Shown piece by piece: positions 8,853 through 19,040 of a stretch of DNA of 64,000 nt. Positions within the stretch are counted from its first letter, which is position 1. Every line of letters starts with the position of its first letter. The notes beneath the pieces were generated by a model, which searched no databases, was not told where the DNA came from, and worked only from the letters and a program-made list of their open reading frames with translations. Location: assembly GCF_014643375.1 (NCBI RefSeq), contig NZ_BMJJ01000006.1, positions 124,001 through 188,000 on the forward strand, written 5' to 3'. The stretch comes from Aureimonas glaciei (lineage in GTDB: Bacteria; Pseudomonadota; Alphaproteobacteria; Rhizobiales; Rhizobiaceae). The position numbers and the translations under genes were made by a program.

Positions 8853-9680
8853 TCAGGTGATCCGCCGGATCGAGTCGGCGAGCTCCTGCGGCTCGAAGAC
8901 GCGCTTCCAGTCATCCTTCATCAGCATCGGCTTGCCGAACTCGATCGCCTTGTTGCAGGCATCGGAGAAGACGCCCGGCGTCTCCTCGAAGATGACGGCG
9001 CCGAGCACATTCATGTGGCCGAGCAGAAAATCGCGGGCGGCCTCCTTCGGCACGCCGCGGGTGACGACCTCGTCCATCGCCTCGCGCATGACGGCCAAAA
9101 GGCTGGCGCAGACGGTTTCCGACAGGCCGGGCTCGAGCAGCGCCATCTGCTCGACGGTGATGCGGTGCGAGCGCATGACCGGCGCCCAGATGACCTTGGC
9201 GACCTCTTCGCCGAGGGCGAAATGTGCGTCGGGACCCTGCATCAGCGCCGAGACGATGTGCTGCTTGGCGGCGACGCCGCCGAAGAAGTCGCGCTTGGCC
9301 GCCATCTCGGTTTCGTCATTGAAGATAGGGGGATGGCAGGGATGAGTGACGAAATAGGTGAGGTCCGGACGCTGCGGAAGGTGCCCGGCGAAGGGCGCGG
9401 CGGCGTCGAGGATAACGACGATGGTGCCGGCCTTCAGCTTCGGGCCGAGGCTGGTGGCGACCTTGCCGATCAGCGTGTCCGGCACCGCGAGGATCACCAC
9501 CTCCGCCCCGTCGAGGGCGACCTCGTCGGAGACACAGTCGAAGCCGAGGCCGTCCTTCAGGCGGGTGCGGCCGGCTTCGCCGAGCTCGACATGGCGGACG
9601 TCGAAGCGCGAGCCCTTGAGGTTGCTGGCGAGGCGGTAGCCCATCTTTCCGCCGGCTCCGAACAGTGCGACCGAGGTCAT
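8853..9680 (-). CDS. apnO: D-apionate oxidoisomerase
   Basis: This 275-residue protein starts with a Rossmann motif 'VALFGAGGKMGYRLASNL' (residues 4-21) and has a 6-phosphogluconate-dehydrogenase-like C-terminal helical region. 'FVTHPCHPPIFNDE' near residue 110 and 'RSHRITVEQMALLEPGLSE' near residue 170 look like ApnO, which oxidises and isomerises D-apionate to 3-oxo-isoapionate. It lies 46 bases after the ABC permease gene and leads the apnO-apsD-apnL block, so import and first oxidation steps are probably co-transcribed. Confidence 0.85.
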   Translation of the reverse strand: MTSVALFGAGGKMGYRLASNLKGSRFDVRHVELGEAGRTRLKDGLGFDCVSDEVALDGAEVVILAVPDTLIGKVATSLGPKLKAGTIVVILDAAAPFAGHLPQRPDLTYFVTHPCHPPIFNDETEMAAKRDFFGGVAAKQHIVSALMQGPDAHFALGEEVAKVIWAPVMRSHRITVEQMALLEPGLSETVCASLLAVMREAMDEVVTRGVPKEAARDFLLGHMNVLGAVIFEETPGVFSDACNKAIEFGKPMLMKDDWKRVFEPQELADSIRRIT

Positions 9681-9726
9681 GGCATATTCCTTCTGCTGCT
9701 TGGACAGTGTGTGTCTCGGGAGGGAC

Positions 9727-10794
9727 TCAGCGGCCGAGAGCGGCCTGGCGCTGCAAGGCGATCTTCTGCTGCAGGCGCTGCTGGAACTGGTCGACGACGA
9801 CGGCGGCGATGATCACGAGACCCTTGATCACCGTCTGCCAGAAGCTTGAGACGCCCATCATCACCAGGCCGTCCGACAGGATGCCGATCACGAAGGCGCC
9901 GACGATGGTGCCGCCGATGCGGCCGCGTCCGCCCGACATCGAGGTGCCGCCGAGCACGGCCGCAGCGATGGCGTTGAGCTCGAAGGTCTCGCCGGTCGCG
10001 GGATGCGAGGCGACGAGCTGCGAGGCGATGATCAGCCCGACGATCGCCGCGCAGAAGCCGGAGAACATGTAGACGAACATCTTTGTCCGGTTGACCTGGA
10101 TGCCCGAGAGGGCCGCGGCACGCTCATTGCCGCCGACGGCGTAGATGTGCCGGCCGAGCGGCGTGCGGGCCGCGAGATAGGCCGCACCGACGCCGACGAC
10201 GATGAGGGCGCAGATCGAGACCGGAATACCGAACAGCGAGCCGGCGCCGATGAAGGGAAAGCTGTTCGTGCCCCATTCGGCGCTGCCGCTGAGATTGGGA
10301 AAGGTCGCGCCGTCCGACGACAACAGCGCCATGCCGCGGGCGACATAGAGCGTGCCGAGCGTGGCGATGAAGGGGGCGACGTTGAGCCTGGTGATCAGGA
10401 GGCCGTTGACGACCCCCACGAGCACACCGACGAGGAGCGTCAGGACGACGATCTCGGTGGTGTTGAAGAAGACGGTGTAGCCGAGAAAGCCGAGGTCGAC
10501 GCCGTTGAGGACGAGATAGCCGGCGACCATGCCGCAGAGCCCAACGATCGAGCCGACGGAGAGGTCGATGCCGCCGGTGATGATGACGAAGGTCATGCCG
10601 ATGGCGAGGAACGCGTTCAGCGCCACGTGCTCGGACATGATCACGAGATTGGCGGTCGACAGGAAATTCGGCGCCGCCGCCGAGAAGAACAGCACCACAG
10701 CGATCAGCGCGATGAAGGTGCGCGCCTTCAGGAGCACGAGGGTGAAGGAGAGGTCGCGGGCGGGCGCGCCGGCGGTCATGGCGTTCGCCGTCAT
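9727..10794 (-). CDS. Ribose-type ABC transporter permease, probably for D-apiose
   Basis: A 355-residue RbsC-type membrane protein with about eight to ten hydrophobic segments and the family hallmark 'GGIDLSVGSIVGLCGMVAG' (about residues 73-91), plus 'NVAPFIATLGTLYVARGMAL' and 'LGGTSMSGGRGRIGGTIVGA'. It forms the channel of the carbohydrate importer encoded by the three genes upstream. Its ATG overlaps the ATPase stop by four bases (ATGA). A second in-frame ATG five codons in is possible. Apiose as substrate is inferred from the locus. Confidence 0.88.
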   Translation of the reverse strand: MTANAMTAGAPARDLSFTLVLLKARTFIALIAVVLFFSAAAPNFLSTANLVIMSEHVALNAFLAIGMTFVIITGGIDLSVGSIVGLCGMVAGYLVLNGVDLGFLGYTVFFNTTEIVVLTLLVGVLVGVVNGLLITRLNVAPFIATLGTLYVARGMALLSSDGATFPNLSGSAEWGTNSFPFIGAGSLFGIPVSICALIVVGVGAAYLAARTPLGRHIYAVGGNERAAALSGIQVNRTKMFVYMFSGFCAAIVGLIIASQLVASHPATGETFELNAIAAAVLGGTSMSGGRGRIGGTIVGAFVIGILSDGLVMMGVSSFWQTVIKGLVIIAAVVVDQFQQRLQQKIALQRQAALGR

Positions 10795-12368
10795 GGAACG
10801 AGCTCCGGTTGCGAGGAGGAAGCGGTCGGCCTGGTCGGCGGCGACCCAGGGGCGGAGATGCCGTGGCCGACGGCGGAGAGGGCGACCACCTTCTGCTCCG
10901 TGGCCTCGCTGCGGGGCATCTCGCCGGTGATGCGGCCGTTGGACATCACGATGATGCGGTCGGACAGCTCCATCACCTCGTCGAGATTGGAGGTGACGAA
11001 GAGGATGCCGAGGCCGTCGGCGGCGAGCTGGCGCATGACGCGGAACACTTCGGCCTTGGCGCCGATGTCGATGCCGCGGCTCGGCTCGTCCATGAGCAGC
11101 ACTTTCGGGCCGGTCATCAGCGCCTTGCCGATGACCACCTTCTGCTGGTTACCGCCCGACAGCGACAGGATCGGGTTGTCGGGATCGGCGACTTTCACCG
11201 CGAGCTTGCGGATGTAGTCGAGGACGCTGGCGCGCTCCCGCTTCACGTCGAGGTGAAAGATCCGCGTGAAGGCCGAGAGGCTGGACAGGCTGGTGTTCTC
11301 GGCGACCGAGAGGCTCGGGACGAGCCCTTCCGCCTTGCGGTCCTCGGGGATCAGCGCGATGCCGCGCTTGATGCGGCCGTGGATGGATTTTTCCGTGAGC
11401 GGCGCACCGGCGAGCGTCACGGCGCCGGTCGCCAGCGGCTCGCGGCCCATGATGCAGTCGAATAGCTCGGTGCGTCCCGCGCCCATCAGCCCGTAGATGC
11501 CGACGATCTCGCCGGCCCGCAGCGACAGGCTGACATGGTCGACGGCAAAGCCGCCGGCGGCGCGCGGCAGGGTCATGTCGGAGACGGAGAGGATCTCGGG
11601 CCCGAAGGCGTGGTCGACGGTCTTGGCGAAATCCTTCGACGCCGCCCCGATCATCGCGGTGACGATCCAGGGGACGTCCACCTCCGCCATCTCGCGCGCG
11701 CCGGTGACGTGCCCATCGCGCAGCACGGTGATGTAGTCGCCGATCCGCACCAGCTCTTCCAGCCGGTGCGAGATGTAGATGATGGCGACGCCCTGCGCCT
11801 TCAGGTCGGCGATGACGCGGAAGAGGATGTCGACCTCGGCCGCGGAAAGCGCCGATGTGGGCTCGTCCATGATCAGGATGCGGGCGTCCTGCGACAGCAC
11901 TTTCGCGATCTCGACGATCTGCTGCTCGCCGATCCGGAGGTCGCCGACCTTGGTGTCCGGTCCGTTGGCGTGTTCGAGCCGCTCCATCAAAAGGCGGGCC
12001 GCCTCGCTCTGCGCCCTGGTATCGATGTCGAAGCCCAGCCGTGTCTTCTCGCGGCCGATGAAAATGTTCTCGGCGATCGTCATGTTGGGGAAGAGGTTCA
12101 GTTCCTGGAAGACGATGCCGATGCCGTGGCGCGCGGCATCCGCAGTGCCGTTCAGCGTCACCGGCGTGCCGTCGAGGATGACCTCGCCCTCCGTCGGCTG
12201 TTCGACGCCGGCGATGATCTTCATCAGGGTCGACTTGCCCGCGCCGTTCTCGCCGACGAGGACGTTGACGGCGCCGGCGCGCACGTCGAAGTCGACGCCC
12301 TTCAGCGCCAGCGTGCCGGGATAGACCTTTGTCGCGCCGCGGACGCTGAGGACGATCTCGTGGCTCAC
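10791..12368 (-). CDS. Sugar ABC transporter ATPase with two nucleotide-binding domains
   Basis: A 525-residue RbsA/XylG-type ATPase. Domain 1 has Walker A 'GENGAGKSTLMKI', signature 'LRIGEQQIVEIAKVL' and Walker B 'ILIMDEPTSALS'. Domain 2 has the usual degenerate Walker A 'GLMGAGRTELFDC' and a complete signature 'LSGGNQQKVVIGKAL' with 'VLLMDEPSRGID'. The GTG start at 12368 overlaps the stop of the DUF2291 gene (GTGA) and gives the expected length; the frame extends further upstream only as a shadow of that gene. It energises the apiose importer. Confidence 0.9.
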   Translation of the reverse strand: MSHEIVLSVRGATKVYPGTLALKGVDFDVRAGAVNVLVGENGAGKSTLMKIIAGVEQPTEGEVILDGTPVTLNGTADAARHGIGIVFQELNLFPNMTIAENIFIGREKTRLGFDIDTRAQSEAARLLMERLEHANGPDTKVGDLRIGEQQIVEIAKVLSQDARILIMDEPTSALSAAEVDILFRVIADLKAQGVAIIYISHRLEELVRIGDYITVLRDGHVTGAREMAEVDVPWIVTAMIGAASKDFAKTVDHAFGPEILSVSDMTLPRAAGGFAVDHVSLSLRAGEIVGIYGLMGAGRTELFDCIMGREPLATGAVTLAGAPLTEKSIHGRIKRGIALIPEDRKAEGLVPSLSVAENTSLSSLSAFTRIFHLDVKRERASVLDYIRKLAVKVADPDNPILSLSGGNQQKVVIGKALMTGPKVLLMDEPSRGIDIGAKAEVFRVMRQLAADGLGILFVTSNLDEVMELSDRIIVMSNGRITGEMPRSEATEQKVVALSAVGHGISAPGSPPTRPTASSSQPELVP

Positions 12369-13015
12369 GACGGCGAGCCGCTGAGTTGCAGCGTGACGGG
12401 GGTCACCAGGATCTTGTCGGAGCCGGAGCGCAGCGTGAAGACGCCGACGGCCTCGACCTTTTTGCCCACCAGCCCGTCGCGGGAAACGTCCTTCAGCACC
12501 TTGTCGTAGGCGACGGTGTTGAAGCTCTTGGCGACGCCGGCGAATTCGATTTGGTTGGTGTATTGCGTGAAGGAGACGAAGGGCAGGGCGTCGCGGATCG
12601 AGGTCCCCTTGATGACGGGGCCGAGCTGCAGCGTCACGTCCGCCTTGCCGTCGCCGTCGGTGTCGACGCCGGCGGTCGCCGCGCGCGACGTCGTGTTGGC
12701 CTCGACCACGGTGCCGGCAATCCTGGCGACGAAATTGAACGGCGAGCCCTCGGCGTTTTCGCGATAGCCGTACTGCTTGCCCGCCTCGGCATAGTCGGCC
12801 GCGAGCGCCGCCCGGACGTCGGCGATCGGAACAGCCTTCTCCGTGAGGTGGGGCACGACCTTGTCGCTCCACATGCCGACCGCATCGGCCGCCGCCGTCG
12901 GCTTGGCCGCGGCCGCCGCCCGCTGGGCGAGCGCCTCGGTCTTGATGAACTTGCAGCCCGGCAGCGTCAGCGCCGCCAGCCCAAGCGTCAGGAAAAACAG
13001 CGTCTTCCGCGTCAT
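12365..13015 (-). CDS. DUF2291 family lipoprotein of the sugar ABC operon
   Basis: This 216-residue protein has a lipoprotein signal: a hydrophobic stretch ending in the lipobox LTLPGC (Cys at about residue 20), so it is probably anchored in the periplasm. The start MTRKTLFF at 13015 is preceded by GCGGAAGG seven bases upstream and makes the signal peptide begin at residue 1; a longer frame only reads through the intercistronic dyad. DUF2291 proteins are regularly encoded between binding protein and ATPase in alphaproteobacterial ribose-type operons; their role is unknown, possibly an accessory of binding-protein docking. Confidence 0.85.
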   Translation of the reverse strand: MTRKTLFFLTLGLAALTLPGCKFIKTEALAQRAAAAAKPTAAADAVGMWSDKVVPHLTEKAVPIADVRAALAADYAEAGKQYGYRENAEGSPFNFVARIAGTVVEANTTSRAATAGVDTDGDGKADVTLQLGPVIKGTSIRDALPFVSFTQYTNQIEFAGVAKSFNTVAYDKVLKDVSRDGLVGKKVEAVGVFTLRSGSDKILVTPVTLQLSGSPS

Positions 13016-13070
13016 GACGCGCCTTCCGCAAAACAGGAAAAGAGCCGCGGCCAGAGGCTGGCGGCAGGCA

Positions 13071-13100
13071 GGGCCCGGCGCGCCAAGCGCCCCGGGGCCC
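13071..13100 (-). repeat. GC-rich intercistronic dyad after the apiose-binding protein gene
   Basis: Arms GGGCCCGGCGC (13071-13081) and GCGCCCCGGGGCCC (13087-13100) can pair with small bulges around a GCCAA loop. The hairpin lies 10 bases past the binding-protein stop and before the DUF2291 gene. There is no T-tract, so it fits an mRNA-stabilising or partial-termination element that raises binding-protein expression over the other importer subunits. Confidence 0.45.
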
Positions 13101-13110
13101 GCGGGCACTC

Positions 13111-14956
<1,846 letters not shown>

Positions 14957-15075
14957 CGAAGTTTCCTCGATCGGGCGGGTTGTCCTGCGCGGCGGCCACC
15001 GCGCGGAGCGATGCGTCGGACGGGATGAGCGAAGGCTCTTCCCATCCGCCGCGGGCAGGAATGCGGCGGCTTCCT

Positions 15076-15312
15076 CTAGCTCGTCCAGAAGGCCTCGTTC
15101 AACGGGAGTCGGGCGATTTCCAGTTTGTCGGGGTCGAGAAGCCGGACATGCGTCTCCTCGCCCTGCGTATAGCCGAGCTCTGTCAGGGCCGTGCGAAGGC
15201 TTCCTTTAGCGGCCGTGTCGTCGGCGGCGTTGAACGCTTCGTGAAAGCTGCCGGCGGTCCAGCCACCCGTCGCATCGGTCCCGGTCTCGATCACATATCG
15301 TGTTCTGGGCAT
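15076..15312 (-). CDS. Small hypothetical protein, 78 residues
   Basis: An ATG at 15312 preceded by GGGAGGAC at good distance opens a 78-residue, soluble, acidic protein with no signal peptide or membrane segment. It starts [17 protein letters not shown] and ends LNEAFWTS. I do not recognise the family. The good ribosome-binding site and ordinary codon usage argue that it is real. It is monocistronic, between the isomerase gene and a pseudogene. Confidence 0.6.
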   Translation of the reverse strand: MPRTRYVIETGTDATGGWTAGSFHEAFNAADDTAAKGSLRTALTELGYTQGEETHVRLLDPDKLEIARLPLNEAFWTS

Positions 15313-15418
15313 GGCATCGTCCTCCCTTTACGCCGGCCTTGTCGCGCGCCGGCTCCCTTCATGTAGAGCGCTTCTTGGCGGTGCCATCAAGGCGGCGCCG
15401 GCGTCACGACAGGCCCAT

Positions 15419-15449
15419 CGCCCGCCGGCGGCGACGCCCGCCGGCGGCG
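15419..15449. repeat. Two tandem 15-bp GC-rich repeats in a gene-free stretch
   Basis: CGCCCGCCGGCGGCG occurs at 15419-15433 and again at 15435-15449. Each copy also contains a GCCGGC palindrome. They lie between the small hypothetical gene and the agmatinase remnant, in 267 bp (15313-15579) where no gene is supported. Probably local slippage in GC-rich DNA. Confidence 0.4.
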
Positions 15450-15579
15450 GCCTGCGGCCGCGTCGCGCCTCCCGCGGAGGCGAGAAGCCAAGCCGGCCGA
15501 ACGACCTACCGCAGCGCGATGAATCACTTTCGCAGGTCCTTGATTCCCGATGGAAACGCGGCGGCGGGCCACCGGGCGC

Positions 15580-15845
15580 TCAGCCTGTGGCGGGTGATGC
15601 GCCTTTCTCGGCCATAGCGCATAGCAGCTCGAACAGCATGGTGGCGCCGGTCAGCGCGGTCAGCCCGGTCGGGTCGAGCGGCGGCGAGACCTCGACGAGA
15701 TCGGCGCCGACTATGTCGAGCTACTGAGGCCACGCACCAGCGACTGCGCCTGGAAGGCCGAGATGCCGCCGATCTCCGGTGTGCCGGTGTGCCGGTGCCC
15801 GGGGCATAGGCCGGGTCGATCACGTCCACGCCGACGGCGTGACTA
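15580..15845 (-). pseudogene. Frameshifted C-terminal remnant of an agmatinase/arginase-family gene
   Basis: Reading the minus strand, 'VDVIDPAYAPGTGTP' is followed in another frame by 'EIGGISAFQAQSLVRGL', then in a third by 'LDIVGADLVEVSPPLDPTGLTALTGA' and a stop at 15580. This is the conserved C-terminal half of ureohydrolases, including the DxD-type metal ligands. One break is an 8-bp tandem duplication (GTGCCGGT at 15781-15788 and 15789-15796); removing one copy restores frame. A second, single-base loss lies near 15718-15726. The N-terminal half is not recognisable upstream, so this is a decayed remnant. Confidence 0.8.
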
Positions 15846-16152
15846 TCGGCCGGCGTTTGCACTGCGAAAAGGAAATTCGCTGCTGCCGCCGGAGATTTTG
15901 GCGGGCAGGGATTGAAGACCTGGCCCGCTCCCGTCGGTCCTCTCGCGAGCCGGAACGGCACCCCGGGAGGGCGGGTCATGCCGCGACGGCTCGCCCGCGG
16001 CAGGTCTCGCGCTATGGCCGCAAGCGGCATTGCTCCGCCGCTGGTGCCGGGCTCGGCCGGGCTTTCACGGTCGGGACGACTGCGGGCTGGTTGTCCGACG
16101 GCGCCCGCGGATGCTTTACCTCTGCCACGAGAATCGCAGGGAGGAGCCCACC
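15846..16152. other. Gene-free stretch upstream of the FadB-like gene
   Basis: About 307 bp with no supported gene. A frame open across it on the minus strand shows no recognisable protein and continues into the agmatinase remnant, so it may include decayed ureohydrolase sequence. The promoter of the FadB-like gene should lie here; I could not pick out clear -35/-10 elements, and no copy of the 20-bp MarR-type dyad was seen. Confidence 0.3.
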
Positions 16153-18231
16153 ATGGACCGCACCGACACGGAAGTCAGTCTCGACATCGACGGCGGCATC
16201 GCCGTCGTCACGGTCGATTCCCCACCGGTCAACGCCTTGTCCCAGGTCGTCCGCGCCGGCCTCGTCAACGCGTTCGAGGCGGCGAGGCGAGATCCCGCCG
16301 TCGAGGCCGTCGTGCTGGTGTGCGCCGGAAAAACCTTCATCGCAGGGGCCGACATCACCGAGTTCGGCAAGCCGCCGCAGGCGCCGTCACTGGCCGAGGT
16401 GCAGGCGGCGATCGAGGCGATGGATCGGCCAGTCACCGCCGCGATCCACGGCACGGCGCTCGGCGGCGGCCTGGAACTGGCGCTCGCCTGTCATTTTCGC
16501 GTGGCCGTGCCCTCGGCGAAACTCGGCCTGCCCGAAGTGAAGCTCGGCCTCCTGCCGGGAGGCGGCGGGACGCAGCGCCTGCCGCGCCTCGTCGGCGCTG
16601 CCCGGGCGCTGGAGATGATCCTGTCGGGCACGCCGATCGGTGCTGCGGCGGCGAAAGCTGCCGGTCTCATCGACGCCGTGCTTCCCGACGAGGATCTCAG
16701 GGCGGGCGCGCTCGCCTTCGCCCGCAGCATCGTCGCCGAGGACGCGCCGCGGAACCGCACGCGCGACCGCACGGACTGGACCGACCGCGATCGCGGCGAC
16801 GAGACGATTTTTGCCGCGGCGGAGAAGGCCCATGGCCGTAAATTTCGCGGTACCAGCCAGCTCGGCCATGTCGTCGCCGCCGTCCGGGGCTCGCTTGAGC
16901 TGCCGTTCGAGGAGGGGCTGGCGCTGGAGCGAAAACTGTTCGCCGAACTGGTCGCCAGCCCGCAATCGGCGGCGATGCGCCATGTCTTCTTCGCGGAGCG
17001 GCAGGCGGGCAAGGTGCCGGGGCTGAAGGCGGGAACGCCGACGCTGTCCGTCGAGACGGTCGGCGTCATCGGCGCCGGCACGATGGGCGGCGGCATCGCG
17101 ATGAACTTTCTCAACGCCGGCCTGCCGGTCACGCTGGTCGAAACGACGCAAGCCGCGCTCGACCGGGGAATGGCGACCATCCGCGCGAACTACGAGGGAT
17201 CCGTGCAGCGCGGGCGGATGAGCGAGACGGATGCCGCGGCGCGGCTGGCGCTGCTCTCGGGCGCGCTGGACATGGAGGCGCTGGCGGGTTGCGACCTTGT
17301 CGTCGAGGCGGTGTTCGAGACCATGGCGGTCAAGCAGGCGGTTTTCTCCCGGCTCGACGCCGTGGCCAAGCCCGGCGCGATCCTCGCCACCAATACCTCC
17401 TATCTCGACGTCGATGCGATCGCCGCGCTGGCGAACTGGCCAGAGCATGTGCTCGGCCTGCACTTCTTCTCGCCGGCCAATGTCATGAAGCTGCTCGAGG
17501 TGGTGCGCGGCGCCAAGACGGCGCCCGCCGTGATCGCCACCGCGATGCAACTGGCCAAGCGCATCGGCAAGACCGCCGTCGTCGTCGGCGTGTGCCACGG
17601 CTTCGTCGGCAACCGCATGCTGGCGCAGCGCAAGCTCCAGGCCGACGCCCTGCTGCTGGAGGGCGCCATGCCCTGGGACGTCGACCGCGTGCTCACCGAT
17701 TTCGGCCTGCCGATGGGCCCCTTCGCCATGTCGGACCTCGCCGGCCTCGACCTCGGCTGGAGCGCCGAGACGTCGAAAGGCGAGACCGTGCGCGAAATCC
17801 TCTGCGAGCGCGGTCGCCGCGGCCAGAAGACCGGCGCCGGCTTCTACGACTACGACGCCGCGCGCAAGGCGACCCCGTCCGCCGATGTCGAGGCGCTGAT
17901 CCTCGAAGTCTCGGCCCGGGACGGGTACGTGCGCCGCTCCGTCAGCGATCAGGAAATCCTCGAGCGCTGCCTCTATCCCATGATCAACGAGGGAGCGAAG
18001 ATCCTCGACGAGGGCATCGCCGCCCGGGCGTCCGACATCGATATCGTCTGGATCCACGGCTATGGCTGGCCGGCCTATACCGGCGGGCCGATGTACTACG
18101 CCGACCGGCTCGGCCTCGGCACCGTGCTCGCCGGCCTTCGCCGCTACGAAGCCACGCACGGCGAAGCGTTCCACCCGGCGCCACTGCTGGAGCGCCTGGT
18201 GGCCGAGGGCAGGGGCTTCGGCGACCTCTGA
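16153..18231 (+). CDS. Bifunctional enoyl-CoA hydratase / 3-hydroxyacyl-CoA dehydrogenase (FadB/FadJ-like)
   Basis: This 692-residue fusion has an N-terminal crotonase domain (residues about 1-190) with both catalytic glutamates ('GGGLELALACHF' and 'GLPEVKLGLLPGGGG') and oxyanion-hole 'IAGADITEF'. The dehydrogenase follows, with NAD-binding 'VGVIGAGTMGGGIAMNF' from about residue 303, catalytic His in 'GLHFFSPANVMKLLEVV' near 436, and a duplicated C-terminal helical domain. It is slightly shorter than E. coli FadB (729). The ATG at 16153 follows GGGAGGAG. It probably beta-oxidises the ring-opened or ring-reduced CoA ester from the aromatic cluster downstream; a general fatty-acid role is the alternative, though no thiolase gene is adjacent. 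Confidence 0.88.
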   Translation: MDRTDTEVSLDIDGGIAVVTVDSPPVNALSQVVRAGLVNAFEAARRDPAVEAVVLVCAGKTFIAGADITEFGKPPQAPSLAEVQAAIEAMDRPVTAAIHGTALGGGLELALACHFRVAVPSAKLGLPEVKLGLLPGGGGTQRLPRLVGAARALEMILSGTPIGAAAAKAAGLIDAVLPDEDLRAGALAFARSIVAEDAPRNRTRDRTDWTDRDRGDETIFAAAEKAHGRKFRGTSQLGHVVAAVRGSLELPFEEGLALERKLFAELVASPQSAAMRHVFFAERQAGKVPGLKAGTPTLSVETVGVIGAGTMGGGIAMNFLNAGLPVTLVETTQAALDRGMATIRANYEGSVQRGRMSETDAAARLALLSGALDMEALAGCDLVVEAVFETMAVKQAVFSRLDAVAKPGAILATNTSYLDVDAIAALANWPEHVLGLHFFSPANVMKLLEVVRGAKTAPAVIATAMQLAKRIGKTAVVVGVCHGFVGNRMLAQRKLQADALLLEGAMPWDVDRVLTDFGLPMGPFAMSDLAGLDLGWSAETSKGETVREILCERGRRGQKTGAGFYDYDAARKATPSADVEALILEVSARDGYVRRSVSDQEILERCLYPMINEGAKILDEGIAARASDIDIVWIHGYGWPAYTGGPMYYADRLGLGTVLAGLRRYEATHGEAFHPAPLLERLVAEGRGFGDL

Positions 18232-18295
18232 GGCTGTCGGTTGGCTCCTGATGAGGGCATTGGGGCCACCGTGAGCTTCACCTCGCTTCCGTATC

Positions 18296-18410
18296 GTCAT
18301 CCTCGGGGCCCTGGCCCCGGGGATCTATGCCTCAGCGGAAGCGCGCCTATCCGGTGCCGGAATGCCACGGCCTCGTTGGGGAATGGGTCCCGGCTCAAGG
18401 CCGGGGTGAC
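18296..18410. repeat. MITE-like repeat copy 1 (115 bp) with inverted termini
   Basis: Begins GTCATCCTCGGGGCC and ends GGCCGGGGTGAC, so the ends are inverted repeats of each other, as in the copies at 18476-18607 and 35726-35859. It opens an 809-bp gene-free region (18232-19040). No transposase is encoded; such GTCAT...ATGAC palindromic elements are common extragenic repeats in alphaproteobacteria. Confidence 0.65.
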
Positions 18411-18475
18411 TATTTGGAAGGGACAGTGCTTCGCGCTCGGCAGGCAATGAAGCTTCCTGCGACCTTCCAAGTTTA

Positions 18476-18607
18476 GTCATTCCGGGCTTGACCCGGAACC
18501 CATGCCGAGGCGTCGTCACTGCCCAATCGGGTCAGGATCGGGAATGTCCGCCGTCCTCGATCATGTTCAGCGATTTGGAATGGGTCCCGGATCAAGTCCG
18601 GGATGAC
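18476..18607. repeat. MITE-like repeat copy 2 (132 bp)
   Basis: Left arm GTCATTCCGGGCTTGACCCG and right arm GGATCAAGTCCGGGATGAC are inverted copies. The centre shares stretches such as CAATCGGGTCAGGA with the copy at 35726-35859 (CAAATCGGTTCAGGA), which shows that the whole unit, not just the arms, is repeated. It sits in the gap between the FadB-like gene and the fused monooxygenase gene. Confidence 0.7.
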
Positions 18608-18672
18608 TATCCGGAGAGGACGGCGCTTTGCGTTCAACAGGCAGTGACCTCTTCCGCCACCCTCCAACATCA

Positions 18673-18707
18673 GTCGTTCGAGGCTTGACCCAGTTCCCAT
18701 GCCGAGG
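18673..18707. repeat. Single arm of the same palindromic repeat, degenerate
   Basis: GTCGTTCGAGGCTTGACCCA followed by GTTCCCATGCCGAGG matches the left arm of copy 2. The sequence between copy 2 and this arm also resembles the stretch between copies 1 and 2, suggesting an older tandem duplication of about 190 bp. The rest of the gap (18708-18990) shows no gene. Confidence 0.5.
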
Positions 18708-18990
18708 CGCTCGTCCCTGCGAAAAAGGCTCGTCACTCTCAACGCCATCGCCCGAGACAACGAGCCATGAAAACATCAAAACGCTTGACGGTAAAGACGC
18801 GAGATCCCCGGCCTTCGGCCGAGGAGGACGACCTCTGGGGTTCGTGGCTGGGTGTGCAGACGCTCTGTGAGGTGCAGGTTGAGGCATGCGAGGGCGCGCA
18901 ATCCTGTCACGCTAAGTCGGCCCGACGTGCCGCTCCGCCGCGACCGATCGTCCCGTGGTCACAACGACCCCACCGCCCCCTTGCGCGAAA

Positions 18991-19010
18991 ATACTTTAAC
19001 TCTAAACTAT
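18991..19010. promoter_or_regulatory. 20-bp MarR-type dyad, copy 1
   Basis: ATACTTTA (18991-18998), four spacer bases, TAAACTAT (19003-19010). It differs from the dyad at 30222-30241 only in the four-base spacer, and resembles that at 37213-37232. It ends 30 bp upstream of the fused monooxygenase/reductase start codon. The size and symmetry fit a MarR-family operator, and a MarR gene lies in the linked operon (28899-29444). It stands out as A/T-rich within GC-rich surroundings. Confidence 0.65.
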
Positions 19011-19040
19011 CTCCGGACACCGAAGCTCAGGAGACATCGG

